Positions 1 to 10,013 of a stretch of 52,087 bases of DNA are shown piece by piece (position 1 is the first letter of the stretch; the number at the start of each line of letters is the position of its first letter). The translations under genes and the position numbers were made by a program. This DNA is from Candidatus Pacearchaeota archaeon. GTDB taxonomy: Archaea; Nanoarchaeota; Nanoarchaeia; Pacearchaeales; GW2011-AR1. Below the pieces are notes generated by a model. That model made no database searches and was not told the DNA's origin. It saw nothing but the letters and a program-made list of their open reading frames with translations. The stretch is taken from contig JALOBN010000014.1 of NCBI GenBank assembly GCA_023228245.1, positions 1 through 52,087 on the forward strand, given 5' to 3'.

Positions 1-2324
1 TAGGTAGTATATTGAATTATAACTCCTGTTATTCCATTTCCAAATAAAGCAACATTTTTTGAACTTTCACTTCCATTAACTTCCAATAGAAAACGAGGAT
101 TTGTTGTCCCTATACCTACATTCTTACTTGAATTAAATAAAACAATATCTCCCGTCGTAGAATTAACTGCCCAAAGCGATTCATTAATTGAAATATTTGT
201 CAAATCTGTCCATCTTCCTATTGCCATAACATCGATTCCTCCCATCGAATCAACAGTAAAGGGTAAAGATGAATTAGTCATAAATCCAACTTGTGTTTCA
301 GTAGTTGTCAAAGCGGAAGTTCTATGATAAGTAAGAGCTGTAGGACGCAATGACGCATTAAGAACTGGATTTCCATTAGGAGTAATAGAAACAACAATTC
401 CTTCTGTTGAAATAAATGGTTGAGGAAATGTCCAATTATATGCAAGAGCAGAATTTAATAAATAAGTTGCATTTCCAGTAGTCCAAGCAATCATTGTTCC
501 ATCAGCCAACTTAATATAATTACCATTTGTGTTAGAACCCGATTCTACAATCCCTGTTCCACCTTCGCTGGTTGAACTGATACAAGAAAAACTACTTCCA
601 TCAAAAGTTAAAGATTGCCCAGATAAACAAATTGGAATATTAAAGTTTGTTCCATTTACATTTAAGTTTCCGCTAATATTAACATCACCAATAAAAGAAT
701 TATTTGTCAAAGTTCTATAATCCGTAATATTAAAATTAGAAGAATTATAATAATTAAAAGAAATAATTTCAGTTTTGTTATAAAATGTTTGATTAATCCA
801 ACCATCATTATAATTTTCTATTTCTAAATCATTAGTAAAATTAGAAAGATGCGTATAAGGAAAATTAGATGAATTATAAAATCCAAATGGATTTGAAGCA
901 AGATAATAACTTTCATTTGTAGAATTCCATTCTGATTTAAGTAAATAATCAGATAAAGAAGAATTCAAAGCAAGAGTTCCGTTAACTGCATCACCCCAAA
1001 TAATAAAATTAGATGGATTGTCAATTTCATAATACAAGGTATCTGCGTAAGTTTTATTCCAATTAAACAAAGTAAGATAAGTAGAATAATTTCCATCCCA
1101 ATTTTCTTCTGAAATAGAGGTTAAGTAATTTTGAGAAACAACCCAATCATAAAGAGATGTATTTGCAGAAACAATATCTCCATTCCAATCTTTAATTAAT
1201 CCAGTTGAATTCCAATTTATTAAATAACCCGTTCCATTATAATCAACAATTATCCCCGTCGAATTCCAATCTTTAATCAGCCCAGTAGTGTTATAAGAAT
1301 CGTAAGTTGAATTATAAGTTGAACTCCAAGAAGCATTATTATCTAATACAATTTGATTTATGTAAAGAGTATCATTATAATTTTCTAAGTCTGTAGAGTT
1401 AACAAATCCAAAATCATTAATCTGGGTCTTATTATAATAACCTGTTTCAATCTCAGATTTTGTGAATACGTCGGAAATTTTTGCAAATATAGAATTAATC
1501 CAAGAAGATAAAGAGTTATTTATTGATTCGGCATATGCAATTGCGGGAGTTGTTTGATTATAATCCCATTCAATCCCAGCATATAATGTATCTGCAAGAG
1601 ATTGATTCCAAGAAGAATTACTCGCAAAGGAAATTAAATTATCTACTTCGCTAATGTTGTAAGTTTCAGTTTTATTATAAACATCTTCTTTTTCATAAAA
1701 AATTTCGTAAAGCCAAGAAGTTAAAATATTAAGAACTCCACCAGAATTTTCCATTTGTGTTTCATTAAATGAACCAATATCATTCCAGTAAAATGAAGAA
1801 TTAGAATAATTAGAATAATTCCCGTCAAAAAATCCAGAAGAAACCAAATCTCCCAAAGTAAAACAATTTGTATCGTTGCAAATTTCGTTTACAATAATTC
1901 TATCTGTAGAAATATTATAACTTCCCATATCTAAATTTGTATTAACACTAACCCCCGATAAAGTTACATTTTTTGCATTGAATGCATAAGGAACTCTTGC
2001 TGCTTTGATTGTCGATTTCAAAACACCGTCTCTGTAATAACAAAACCAATATTGCTCGTCAAAATTTAAGTTAACATCTAATAAATTATAAGAAACAATT
2101 CCTCTTGCATCTGTCGTTAAAATTGTTGTATTTGTGTAAAGAATTGGAGAACATGTTGATGAACTTGAAATGTCAATTTTAAAAGTGTAAGTCCCAGCAG
2201 AAACTGCCCCACTCTCATCGAGTGCCTGAATTTGAATTGGGATGTTGTCGTAAATACTTTCAGCGACGGAAAAATTAGTAAATGCTAAAATAAATAATGC
2301 AAACAATAAAACCCCCTTTTTCAT
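1..2324 (-). CDS. Large secreted tail-fibre-like surface protein (3' end beyond the window)
   Basis: Reading the minus strand from the ATG at 2324 gives an uninterrupted frame of 774 codons that runs off the left edge. Residues 1-22 form a signal peptide (Lys-Lys, hydrophobic core, then SVAES), so the product is secreted. The body is rich in Asn, Ser, Thr and Tyr with many N-x-S/T sites and has short repeats around residues 350-385 built on the unit DWNSTG/NWNSTG. Near residue 736 it carries VGIGTTNPRFLLEVNG, a motif widespread in phage-tail-fibre-like and adhesin-like proteins, often just before a C-terminal chaperone domain. Only part of the gene is here, so the C-terminal architecture is unknown. 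It is divergent from the DUF2080-like/DUF285 operon. Role inferred: surface adhesin. Real-gene confidence is high; function is moderate. Confidence 0.85.
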   Translation of the reverse strand, partial: MKKGVLLFALFILAFTNFSVAESIYDNIPIQIQALDESGAVSAGTYTFKIDISSSSTCSPILYTNTTILTTDARGIVSYNLLDVNLNFDEQYWFCYYRDGVLKSTIKAARVPYAFNAKNVTLSGVSVNTNLDMGSYNISTDRIIVNEICNDTNCFTLGDLVSSGFFDGNYSNYSNSSFYWNDIGSFNETQMENSGGVLNILTSWLYEIFYEKEDVYNKTETYNISEVDNLISFASNSSWNQSLADTLYAGIEWDYNQTTPAIAYAESINNSLSSWINSIFAKISDVFTKSEIETGYYNKTQINDFGFVNSTDLENYNDTLYINQIVLDNNASWSSTYNSTYDSYNTTGLIKDWNSTGIIVDYNGTGYLINWNSTGLIKDWNGDIVSANTSLYDWVVSQNYLTSISEENWDGNYSTYLTLFNWNKTYADTLYYEIDNPSNFIIWGDAVNGTLALNSSLSDYLLKSEWNSTNESYYLASNPFGFYNSSNFPYTHLSNFTNDLEIENYNDGWINQTFYNKTEIISFNYYNSSNFNITDYRTLTNNSFIGDVNISGNLNVNGTNFNIPICLSGQSLTFDGSSFSCISSTSEGGTGIVESGSNTNGNYIKLADGTMIAWTTGNATYLLNSALAYNWTFPQPFISTEGIVVSITPNGNPVLNASLRPTALTYHRTSALTTTETQVGFMTNSSLPFTVDSMGGIDVMAIGRWTDLTNISINESLWAVNSTTGDIVLFNSSKNVGIGTTNPRFLLEVNGSESSKNVALFGNGITGVIIQYTT

Positions 2325-2344
2325 AACTAAATAGAACAAATCTA

Positions 2345-2353
2345 GTATAAAAA
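2345..2353 (-). promoter_or_regulatory. TATA-like box for the tail-fibre-like gene
   Basis: On the minus strand the sequence reads TTTTTATAC about 25 bp upstream of the ATG at 2324. That spacing places transcription start at or very near the start codon, implying a leaderless mRNA as in many archaea. Confidence 0.5.
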
Positions 2354-2427
2354 TATTTCCGAAGGAAGAATTAAACTTTCAACCGAAATATTGAATAAAA
2401 ATATTTTTAATCCTTTCGAATCGCCAC

Positions 2428-2435
2428 TTTTATAA
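2428..2435 (+). promoter_or_regulatory. TATA-like box for the DUF2080-like/DUF285 operon
   Basis: TTTATAAA lies about 50 bp upstream of the GTG start at 2482, which would give a leader of roughly 25 nt. The 157-bp gap 2325-2481 thus carries divergent promoters for two surface-protein units; nothing else is recognisable in it. Confidence 0.5.
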
Positions 2436-2481
2436 ACTAAAATACCTATGTTTTACCTAAGTAAATAATAAAGATATTACA

Positions 2482-2715
2482 GTGGTAAAAACAGAAAAAA
2501 TAAGTAAGCTTAAAATAGGAAAAATAAATTTTTCTCCTGAAGAAAAAGTTAAGGAGATAAATCCAAAAAAAATTATGAATATTGTTTCTTCAAAAGTCGT
2601 TCCTTTCTCCAAATCAGGAGCATATATACCAATTTCTCAGGAATACAAAAATCACAAAGTTTACGTCATAGTCATGGAAGACAAAGAAATTAAATCAGCA
2701 AAGGAGAAAAAATGA
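2482..2715 (+). CDS. DUF2080-like small putative DNA-binding protein
   Basis: A 77-aa basic protein with a GTG start. The segment [18 protein letters not shown] followed by KVYVIV resembles the DUF2080 family ('transposon-encoded' small archaeal proteins), which has an AbrB-like look: a beta-hairpin with a Pro-Phe-x-x-Ser-x-x-x-x-Pro core. Its stop overlaps the start of the giant DUF285 gene in an ATGA junction (2712-2715), so the two are translationally coupled. No transposase lies nearby. A role as local regulator of the adhesin gene is inferred from fold and position only. The GTG was chosen because it gives a full-length domain; the next in-frame Met is inside the domain. Confidence 0.7.
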   Translation: MVKTEKISKLKIGKINFSPEEKVKEINPKKIMNIVSSKVVPFSKSGAYIPISQEYKNHKVYVIVMEDKEIKSAKEKK

Positions 2716-5700
2716 AGAAATTTGGTAAAATAAATTTATCACTGACGATTTTGTCGACGATAATGATAATCTTAGCATTAAATTTAATTCCAACAGTAAG
2801 TTCAGCATTCTATTATTCAAACGGAACAGAAATCGCATTGACCGACTTTTATTCAACGTGGAACACATCGGCAACATCAGCAGGAAGTTCAAATTATACA
2901 TCAATAACATTGCCTCTCGTCGACAACGAATCTTCATCTTACAATTTCTATGTCGATTGGGGAGATGGAAATTCAAGTTATGTAAACGCATGGAACTCCA
3001 CAAATAAAACACACACTTACACAACAGCAGGAGTTTACAACATAACAATTTCAGGAACATTTGTAGGTTTCAGATTTAACAATGGAGGGGACAGATTAAA
3101 ACTTATTGATGTAAAACAATGGGGAAATATGAGATTAGGAAATGCAAATGGTTACTTTTATGGTGCACAAAATATCATTAACTTTTCAGCAACAGACGTT
3201 CTGAATTTGTCAGGAACAACGGATTTAAGTAATACATTTTATAGTGCAAGTTCATTCAATGGAAATATTTCTAATTGGAATACTTCAAGTGTGACGAATA
3301 TGGAACTCATGTTCATTTATGCAACTAGTTTTAATCAAGATATTTCTAATTGGGATGTTTCTAAAGTTACAAATATGATTAGTATGTTCAATTATGCAAC
3401 TAGTTTTAATCAAAATATTTCTAATTGGAATACTTCAAGTGTTACAAGTATGACTGCTATGTTTTATCAAGCAACTAGTTTTAATCAAAATATTTCTAAT
3501 TGGAATACTTCAAGTGTTACAAGTATGATAAATATGTTTTCAGGTGCGAGTTCATTTAATCAATCGTTGAATAATTGGGATGTTTCTAAAGTTACAAGTA
3601 TGAATGATATGTTTGCAGGTGCGAGTTCATTTAATCAAGATATTGGAAATTGGAATGTATCAAGTGTTACAAATATGGAATTAATGTTTTATGAGGCGAG
3701 TTCATTTAATCAAAATATTTCTAATTGGGATGTTTCTAAAGTTACAAGTATGAGTTATATGTTCGCTCTGGCAACTAGTTTTAATCAAAATATTTCTAAT
3801 TGGGATGTTTCTAAAGTTACAAGGATGGAATTAATGTTTTATGGTGCAATTTTATTCAACGGAAACATTTCTAATTGGAATGTTTCAAGTGTGACTGATA
3901 TGGGGCTTATGTTTCAGGGGGCGAGTTCATTTAATCAAGATATTGGGAATTGGAATGTTTCTAAAGTTACAAATATGTTTGAGATGTTTTTGGGGGCGAG
4001 TTCATTTAATCAATCGTTGAATAATTGGGATGTTTCTAAAGTTACAAGTATGGAGAATATGTTTTATCAGGCAACTAGTTTTAATCAAGATATTGGGAAT
4101 TGGGATGTTTCAAGTGTAACCGATATGAGAAATATGTTTTTGGGGGCGAGTTCATTTAATCAAGATATTGGGAATTGGGATGTTTCTAAAGTTACAAGTA
4201 TGAATGATATGTTTGCAGGTGCGAGTTCATTTAATCAAGATATTGGGAATTGGGATGTTTCTAAAGTTACAAGTATGAGTTATATGTTTTATAATGCAAT
4301 TTTATTCAACGGAAACATTTCTAATTGGAATATTTCAAGTGTTACAAATATGGATAATATGTTTTTGGGGGCGAGTTCATTTAATCAAGATATTGGGAAT
4401 TGGGATGTTTCTAAAGTTACAAGTATGGAGAATATGTTTTATCAGGCAACTAGTTTTAATCAAGATATTGGGAATTGGGATGTTTCTAAAGTTACAAATA
4501 TGGATAATATGTTTTTGGGGGCGAGTTCATTTAATCAAGATATTGGGAATTGGGATGTTTCAAATATTGGAAGTACAATTAATATGTTTCGTGGGGCGAG
4601 TTCATTTAATCAAGATATTGGGAATTGGAATACTTCAAGTGTTACAAGTATGTATACTATGTTTTATGGGGCGAGTTCATTTAATCAAGATATTGGGAAT
4701 TGGGATGTTTCTAAAGTTACAAGTATGGATACTATGTTTTATGGGGCGAGTTCATTTAATCAAGATATTGGGAATTGGGATGTTTCTAAAGTTACAAGTA
4801 TGGGTAGTATGTTCAATTATGCAACTAGTTTTAATCAAAATATTTCTAATTGGAATACTTCAAATGTTACAAGGATGGTTAGTATGTTCAATCATGCAAC
4901 TAGTTTTAATCAAGATATTGGAAATTGGAATGTTTCAAGTGTGACTGATATGAGGTATATGTTTTATTATGCAACTAGTTTTAATCAAGATATTGGAAAT
5001 TGGAATGTTTCAAGTGTGACTGATATGGAGTTTATGTTTGATGGAGTAACTTTATCCGTAGAAAATTATGATTCAATATTAAACGGCTGGGCAAGTTTAT
5101 CACCCAATTTAAAAAATTCAGTTTCATTCAGCGGAGGAAATTCTAAATATTGTAATTCAGAAACAGCAAGAAATACAACATTGATTGGAACACATAATTG
5201 GACAATTACCGACGGTGGAGAGGGATGTGTCTGCATAGAGAATTGGGCTTGTTCAGAATGGAGTTCCTGCTCTGATGGAGTGCAAACACGAACATGTTCA
5301 GATTTGAATTCGTGTGGAACAGAAACTAGCAAACCAATAGAAATACAAATATGTTCTTCTGGTGGAGGCGGAAGTAGTGGGGGAAGTGAAAGTGGTGATG
5401 ATACAGAAACGCCTTCAACACCCAGCACTCCAGTTATAACTCCTGCTCCGCCAATTGTAACTGCAGAAGAGACAGTACCTGTTTCGGAAATTACTGTAGA
5501 CGTTCCGATAAATATAGACGTCACAAATCCAGATATTGAAGTTACTGGAATACAAATAGTAGCACTAGAATCAATAGATGGAGAAAAAATAACTGTAGAA
5601 AATTTAGAAGAAGTTCCCAAAACAGAACAAGTAATAATAGGATTATGTATCGAAGGAGGATTAGGAGAAATCTACACCGCATTCTCAATCAACTTAGAAA

Positions 5701-6839
5701 AATTACAGGACGATAAAATAAAAAATGCTACAATTAGTTTTAGAGTTGACAAAGAATGGTATACAAAAAATAACGGAACCCTCGACGATTTAAAATTATT
5801 CAGACAAAGTTCAGAAACAGGAGAATGGGACGTTCTCACAACATATTGCAAAGGAGAAGACGATGAATATATTTATTTTGAAGCAGTAACCCCCGGATTC
5901 TCAAATTTCGCAGTCCTCTTCGGAAAATGCGATTGTGAATTAAACGCACGAAGATGTTATAATAATTTTGATGTGCAGGTCTGTGTAGGAGAATCAACAT
6001 GGGTAAGAGCAGAAATCTGTGAATTCGGATGTAACCGGGGAGAATGTATCGAAATAGAAGACGAAACAGATTGGACTGCAGAAAGCATATTTGAAAATAA
6101 AACAAATGTAATAACAATTCTCGTCGGGACAATTCTTGCAATAATATTCTTATCTCTCGAAATAAGAAGAAGAATAAAATTAAGAAAAAAACAAATACCT
6201 TCTGAAGAAAGAATCAGATTAAAACCACAAATTATCAATAAGAAAAAGAAATTCCTAGAAAAAAGATGGAAGAAAGAAATCGAAAACAGAAAAAAGAAAC
6301 TCGAAAAGATGGTCAGGAAAAAAAGAATTGAAGAACTGCAGGATAAAAAAGAAAAGAAAAAGAGAATAATAAAACTAAAAGGAGTTCCAGAAATAAAAAT
6401 AAAGGAAAAAATAATTAATCTATCAAAAGAAAGTCCGTCAATAAAATTCGCAATAAAGGAAAGCAAAACCGAGATAAGAAAAACAGGAAATAAATTTGAA
6501 AAAGAAATTGTAAAGAAAAGGATTGAAGAATTAGAAAATAAGAAAAAAGAAAATATTAAAGTAATAAAATTAAATGGAACTCCCAAAATAGAAAATCAAA
6601 TTGCTGCTAACAAATTTAGAAACAAAAGGGGAAGGATAATTCAGTGGAAGGGAACGAAACCTTTGGAAGAAATAAAATCAAGAAAAGAAATTCCAAAAAC
6701 AATCGAGGAAAAAACAAAATTAACTATAAAAAGAATAAAACCAAAAATAATCCATGAAGAAAAAACAGAGACAGAGAAAACAATGTTGCAAAAAAGACTG
6801 GATGAATTAAAGAATAAAATAAAACATGAAAATAAATAA
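2712..6839 (+). CDS. Giant DUF285/BspA-repeat surface protein with TSP-like, PGF-pre-PGF-like and cytoplasmic tail regions
   Basis: A 1375-aa protein. Domains in order: signal peptide (1-31); PKD-like segment with VDWGDGNSS (about 75-120); 24 tandem 25-aa repeats of the DUF285/BspA type, consensus [20 protein letters not shown] (about 185-784); Cys-rich thrombospondin-1-like motif [14 protein letters not shown] (about 840); Gly/Ser/Pro/Thr linker; a PGF-pre-PGF-like beta domain (about 970-1073); a small Cys cluster (1074-1113); one transmembrane helix (about 1130-1150); then about 225 highly charged Lys/Glu/Arg residues. The tail has an internal repeat, [11 protein letters not shown]...[10 protein letters not shown] and [11 protein letters not shown]...[10 protein letters not shown], predicted coiled-coil. 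The topology puts the repeats outside and the charged tail in the cytoplasm. DUF285 repeats are known from bacterial surface lipoproteins. The role in adhesion is inferred. Confidence 0.9.
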   Translation: MKKFGKINLSLTILSTIMIILALNLIPTVSSAFYYSNGTEIALTDFYSTWNTSATSAGSSNYTSITLPLVDNESSSYNFYVDWGDGNSSYVNAWNSTNKTHTYTTAGVYNITISGTFVGFRFNNGGDRLKLIDVKQWGNMRLGNANGYFYGAQNIINFSATDVLNLSGTTDLSNTFYSASSFNGNISNWNTSSVTNMELMFIYATSFNQDISNWDVSKVTNMISMFNYATSFNQNISNWNTSSVTSMTAMFYQATSFNQNISNWNTSSVTSMINMFSGASSFNQSLNNWDVSKVTSMNDMFAGASSFNQDIGNWNVSSVTNMELMFYEASSFNQNISNWDVSKVTSMSYMFALATSFNQNISNWDVSKVTRMELMFYGAILFNGNISNWNVSSVTDMGLMFQGASSFNQDIGNWNVSKVTNMFEMFLGASSFNQSLNNWDVSKVTSMENMFYQATSFNQDIGNWDVSSVTDMRNMFLGASSFNQDIGNWDVSKVTSMNDMFAGASSFNQDIGNWDVSKVTSMSYMFYNAILFNGNISNWNISSVTNMDNMFLGASSFNQDIGNWDVSKVTSMENMFYQATSFNQDIGNWDVSKVTNMDNMFLGASSFNQDIGNWDVSNIGSTINMFRGASSFNQDIGNWNTSSVTSMYTMFYGASSFNQDIGNWDVSKVTSMDTMFYGASSFNQDIGNWDVSKVTSMGSMFNYATSFNQNISNWNTSNVTRMVSMFNHATSFNQDIGNWNVSSVTDMRYMFYYATSFNQDIGNWNVSSVTDMEFMFDGVTLSVENYDSILNGWASLSPNLKNSVSFSGGNSKYCNSETARNTTLIGTHNWTITDGGEGCVCIENWACSEWSSCSDGVQTRTCSDLNSCGTETSKPIEIQICSSGGGGSSGGSESGDDTETPSTPSTPVITPAPPIVTAEETVPVSEITVDVPINIDVTNPDIEVTGIQIVALESIDGEKITVENLEEVPKTEQVIIGLCIEGGLGEIYTAFSINLEKLQDDKIKNATISFRVDKEWYTKNNGTLDDLKLFRQSSETGEWDVLTTYCKGEDDEYIYFEAVTPGFSNFAVLFGKCDCELNARRCYNNFDVQVCVGESTWVRAEICEFGCNRGECIEIEDETDWTAESIFENKTNVITILVGTILAIIFLSLEIRRRIKLRKKQIPSEERIRLKPQIINKKKKFLEKRWKKEIENRKKKLEKMVRKKRIEELQDKKEKKKRIIKLKGVPEIKIKEKIINLSKESPSIKFAIKESKTEIRKTGNKFEKEIVKKRIEELENKKKENIKVIKLNGTPKIENQIAANKFRNKRGRIIQWKGTKPLEEIKSRKEIPKTIEEKTKLTIKRIKPKIIHEEKTETEKTMLQKRLDELKNKIKHENK
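3264..5063 (+). repeat. 24 tandem 75-bp in-frame repeats encoding DUF285 units
   Basis: I count 24 consecutive 25-codon units with no indels. DNA identity between some neighbours is near complete (units around 4141-4300 and 4500-4800), while others differ mainly in the 9-codon stretch around the MF residues. Two sub-families alternate: NWDVSKVT and [16 protein letters not shown]. Identity this high suggests recent expansion or gene conversion, so copy number may vary between strains and assemblies. Confidence 0.95.
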
Positions 6840-6861
6840 AATATCAAAACATTGAAATAAA

Positions 6862-7803
6862 ATGAAAAAAGAGTTAGGGGGATTATTTTTTATTGGCGTA
6901 TTAATTTTATCAAGTTGTATTTTTATCAGAGCAGATATTTTTGGAATTAATTGGGGAAGTTCCGAAGGGGAGATTAACGTTGGAGGAATTACTCCTGGAC
7001 TTGAACCACCGTCAGCAGAAGCAGAAGAAGGAGGGGGCGGCGGAGGTGGGGGAACAATAACTCCATCAGTTGAAGAAGGATTTACAGTTAGCCCGACGCT
7101 GATTGCTACAAAAGTAACAAAAGGACAAGCCAGTCAGGAAAAATTAACAATAACAAATACTGGAAAAACTAGTTTAACAATAAATATTTCAGTTGAATCT
7201 TTAGGAAAATATGTCTTCCCAGAAGAAACAAGTTTCACAATAAGTTCTGGAGAAATAAAAAATATAATCCTAAATATTTACGTTCCAGAATCAGAAGATA
7301 TAAATTTCTCGCAGGGAAAAATAAATGTTCAACATAAAGATACAATAAAAAGTGCAGACATAGTTTTAGACATCCGAGAAAAATCTGCTTTATTCGATTT
7401 AAAAACAACCCTTCTAAAAAAGATTTTATTTCAAGGACAGAAAGCATTTGCAGATATAACTGTTTTGAACTTAGGAGATTTAAAAAATATTGATGTATCA
7501 TTAGAAATGTCACTTATCGACGAGAATAAAACAGTTTATGACATAAAAAAAGAGATGTTCGCAATAAATGATTCTTACGAGGGAGAATTTTTCTTAACAA
7601 TTCCAAAAGACATTGATTTAGGAAATTATGTCTTCCACTCGAAAGTTTCTTACCAAAATGTAACCGCTGAAAGTTACGATACATTCGAAGTAATCAAGTT
7701 ATTCATAAATTTCGCTTTGATAATTTTTTATCTTTCTATAGCAATACTTCTTACTTTGATAACATTAGTTTCAATTGTTCTTAGAAACAAATTAAGAACA
7801 TAG
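6862..7803 (+). CDS. Membrane-anchored secreted protein with Ig-like (CARDB/NEW3-type) domains
   Basis: A 313-aa protein with an N-terminal signal peptide (about 1-25), a low-complexity Glu/Gly linker with eight consecutive Gly (about 60-67), two beta-sandwich-like segments (about 75-170 and 175-270) and a C-terminal transmembrane helix (about 278-305) followed by a short basic tail. The segment TKVTKGQASQEKLTITNTG is typical of CARDB/NEW3-like domains that sit between the membrane and surface polymers. The gene starts 22 bp after the DUF285 gene on the same strand and is probably co-transcribed. It may help anchor or scaffold the adhesin; no enzymatic motif is visible. Confidence 0.8.
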   Translation: MKKELGGLFFIGVLILSSCIFIRADIFGINWGSSEGEINVGGITPGLEPPSAEAEEGGGGGGGGTITPSVEEGFTVSPTLIATKVTKGQASQEKLTITNTGKTSLTINISVESLGKYVFPEETSFTISSGEIKNIILNIYVPESEDINFSQGKINVQHKDTIKSADIVLDIREKSALFDLKTTLLKKILFQGQKAFADITVLNLGDLKNIDVSLEMSLIDENKTVYDIKKEMFAINDSYEGEFFLTIPKDIDLGNYVFHSKVSYQNVTAESYDTFEVIKLFINFALIIFYLSIAILLTLITLVSIVLRNKLRT

Positions 7804-7812
7804 TATCGGGCG

Positions 7813-7915
7813 TGACCCAAATTTAAAGGGAAAATGAGTGCGAGCGATTTCGCGAATGCAGAAAATTTTAATAGCAATGAGCGAGGTCGGGAATTAAAGA
7901 AACCAGAGGTGTCGT
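7813..7915 (+). repeat. Intergenic repeat element, copy A (shares a core with 37103-37154)
   Basis: This gap between two convergent genes contains a 52-bp core (7841-7892) matching 37103-37154 with no net length change: 17/19 identical at the left end (CGAGCGATTTC...) and 13/14 at the right (GAGAGGTCGGGA-like), with a diverged centre. It also starts with TGACCCAAATT, found again at 24029-24039. No promoter, tRNA or convincing coding potential is visible. Confidence 0.6.
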
Positions 7916-8950
7916 TCAAATTTCTTTTTCTAAATTTTCTCTAAAAGTTTCAACATCTTCAATTCTCATTCTGCAACCTACTGCATTTTCATGCCCGCCA
8001 CCAGTTGCATTTTCTAAATTTTTAATAGCATTCAAAACTTTCGCACGAATTTTATTTCCGCGAACAGAAACATTTGCTTTAATTCCAGTCAAATAAATTA
8101 CAACAACAATTTTATTTGGAAATAAATAAGAAAGTTCATTAGACAAATCTGCACTTATGCTCATATCTCCGCCATACTGAAAAAAAAGCATTTTATCGTC
8201 GGAAGCAACCGCTTTTGCTTTTTCAAGAAGTTTTGAATATTTTCTGTAAATCTGTTTGAACCGGGAATGCATTTCTTTATTTAGGGAACTTTCTTCTAAA
8301 ACTTCGTTCGGAGATTTTACATTAATTAAAAATTTAACCATTTTCACCACGTTAGTAACTCTGTCTTTAAGTGCGAAAGAAAAAAGATTTGCAATTTTCC
8401 CTATCTGCGATTTGTAAAAAATATCAGAAGCATCTTTTGATTTTACAGAAAGTTCAGGAAAATTTTTCTCAAAGTCAGAATAAAATTCAGGAACAAACCT
8501 ATCTGAAATGCAACCCGCAACTGCAAGCCACAAATCCTCCTTTCTCTCGGCAATTTTGTAACATAAATAAGTAACTGGCTCACTGCTTTTCTTTTTCCCA
8601 ACGACCGGATTGTAATAAGAAATAAATTTTGGAATTTCAACTTGCACTTCGTGATGGTCAATCCAAACAACAGGAACATTGAATTCTTTCACTTCGTCAA
8701 AAAAATCTTTTGAAACAACGGGCTTATCCAAAATAAAAATATAATCTGCATTAAGTTCTCTCGCCTTCCGTGAATATTCTGTATTCATTTCTGGAAAAGA
8801 TTTTATCGCGACGCCTTTCCCTCGTCCGAGATATCTCTGCAAAAGCAAAAATGAACAAAGTCCGTCGGGATCATTATCATAAAAGAAAACAGGATTTTGT
8901 GCTCTCTCGAGATGCTCACGAATCTCCAAAATTTGTTTTTTAGTAAGCAT
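7916..8950 (-). CDS. DHH/DHHA1-family phosphoesterase (RecJ/NrnA-like)
   Basis: A 344-aa protein with the ordered metal-binding motifs of the DHH superfamily: YDNDPDG near residue 22 (motif I, D-x-D-x-D-G), a conserved Asp in ILDKP, WIDHHE near 93-98 (motif III) and a C-terminal DHHA1 signature GGGHENAVG near 323-331. Family members hydrolyse short oligonucleotides, cyclic dinucleotides or ssDNA; the exact substrate cannot be told. The ATG at 8950 is preferred over an upstream start that would overlap the neighbouring gene, because it begins MLTKKQILEI just before the domain and leaves a 22-bp gap. It is third in a minus-strand cluster after deoxyhypusine synthase and the decarboxylase. Confidence 0.85.
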   Translation of the reverse strand: MLTKKQILEIREHLERAQNPVFFYDNDPDGLCSFLLLQRYLGRGKGVAIKSFPEMNTEYSRKARELNADYIFILDKPVVSKDFFDEVKEFNVPVVWIDHHEVQVEIPKFISYYNPVVGKKKSSEPVTYLCYKIAERKEDLWLAVAGCISDRFVPEFYSDFEKNFPELSVKSKDASDIFYKSQIGKIANLFSFALKDRVTNVVKMVKFLINVKSPNEVLEESSLNKEMHSRFKQIYRKYSKLLEKAKAVASDDKMLFFQYGGDMSISADLSNELSYLFPNKIVVVIYLTGIKANVSVRGNKIRAKVLNAIKNLENATGGGHENAVGCRMRIEDVETFRENLEKEI

Positions 8951-8972
8951 AATAAAAAAAATCTTCCAATAT

Positions 8973-10013
8973 TTAAAAATCCTCCACAATGTCAGTTTCA
9001 AGTTTCTTGTAGCCGAAAAAATCCGTTGTGTAATTATATGCACCAGCATTCAAAAAAATAATTTTATCTCCGACTTTTATATTGGAATTTAATTTAACTT
9101 TATATCTAAAAATATCATCTCTTGTAGGAGAATTTCCTTTAATCAAAAAGTATTTTCCTGTTTCATTTTCAGAAAGTTCATTCTCTATCAACATTTTCGT
9201 TTCAGTCAAAAGAGTATCAAGTGCACAATTGTAAAGTGTCGTATTTACAATTAAATTATTATCATATTTCTGAATAATTTCAACAATTAATTTAACGCAC
9301 GGTGCAGCCAAAAATCTCCCCGGTTCAATAAAAGTTTCAATTCCTTTTTCATCCAACCATTTTTTTGTCTCTTTCAATTTTGAAAAAATATAATTGAAAA
9401 CATCGACGTTAGAATTTGCGTAAAAACTCGGCAATCCTCCGCCAAGATTTACAAAATTAATTCTTTCCAAACTTTTTTTTGTCAGCGAATCTTTCAAATC
9501 TTCAACAATTTCCCACTCAGAAGTATTCTGTGATTTTCTATGAATATGAATTCCTATTTTTTCAATAAACTTATTTTCTTTTATTTTAGAAATTATTTCG
9601 TTAACTTTATCCGAAGCCATTCCGTAAACAAAATATTTTCCGGTTCCAATTCTATGTTCCTGAAATTTCATTCTCAAAGACAAATTAATTTTAAAATTAT
9701 TTTTTTCAACCAAATCCAAAATTATTTCCAAATCAACTTCATTATCAACAACAAAATTTTTTACTCCTTTCCCAATTATTTCAAGAATTTCTTTTTCAGA
9801 TTCTGCTTGAAGAAAAAACCAAATTTTAGACTTATTTTTAATTTCTTCAATTTCATCTTTTTCGTGAATTGAAAAATCAACATTTGAATCTTGCAAAATT
9901 TGTCCAACAATTCTGTTTGTCTTGTAAGAATAAGAAATTTTTAATCCTAAATCTTCGAGTTTTTTTACCTGTTCATTTAAAACTTTTTTTGATAAAATAA
10001 ATTTTGCATTCAT
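8973..10013 (-). CDS. PLP-dependent decarboxylase, ornithine/diaminopimelate decarboxylase fold (fold type III)
   Basis: A 346-aa protein with the alanine-racemase-fold decarboxylase motifs: PLP-binding Lys31 in SYSYKTN, a His-containing IHIHRKSQ segment, the Gly-rich phosphate loop NLGGGLPSF, EPGR (about residue 228) and a C-terminal GAYNY. Family members decarboxylate ornithine, lysine, arginine, diaminopimelate or carboxynorspermidine. The usual catalytic GPxCxxxD motif reads GNSPTRDD, with Pro where the Cys is expected. The start overlaps the stop of deoxyhypusine synthase by 4 bp (ATGA), so a role in making the polyamine for hypusination is a reasonable inference. The specific substrate is not determined. 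Confidence 0.85.
   Translation of the reverse strand: MNAKFILSKKVLNEQVKKLEDLGLKISYSYKTNRIVGQILQDSNVDFSIHEKDEIEEIKNKSKIWFFLQAESEKEILEIIGKGVKNFVVDNEVDLEIILDLVEKNNFKINLSLRMKFQEHRIGTGKYFVYGMASDKVNEIISKIKENKFIEKIGIHIHRKSQNTSEWEIVEDLKDSLTKKSLERINFVNLGGGLPSFYANSNVDVFNYIFSKLKETKKWLDEKGIETFIEPGRFLAAPCVKLIVEIIQKYDNNLIVNTTLYNCALDTLLTETKMLIENELSENETGKYFLIKGNSPTRDDIFRYKVKLNSNIKVGDKIIFLNAGAYNYTTDFFGYKKLETDIVEDF

Noticed and set aside
2482..2715. DUF2080-like gene as a sign of an active transposon
   Set aside because: The family name suggests a transposon link, but there is no transposase, terminal inverted repeat or target duplication around it, and it is fused by overlap to the adhesin gene.
4294..4944. 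A second long open frame inside the DUF285 repeats, plus another on the minus strand at 5066-5620
   Set aside because: The repeat period of 75 bp keeps other frames open by itself. The encoded peptides are low-complexity shadows with no domain, and the + frame of 2712-6839 has the signal peptide, repeats and conserved C-terminal domains.
3264..5063. Regular repeats as a CRISPR array
   Set aside because: Units are directly contiguous 75-bp in-frame coding repeats without unique spacers, and no cas genes are in the window.
7728..7919. Short frame on the minus strand covering the intergenic element
   Set aside because: It spans the end of the membrane-protein gene and the repeat element; its coding look comes from the conserved repeat. 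No start signal fits.
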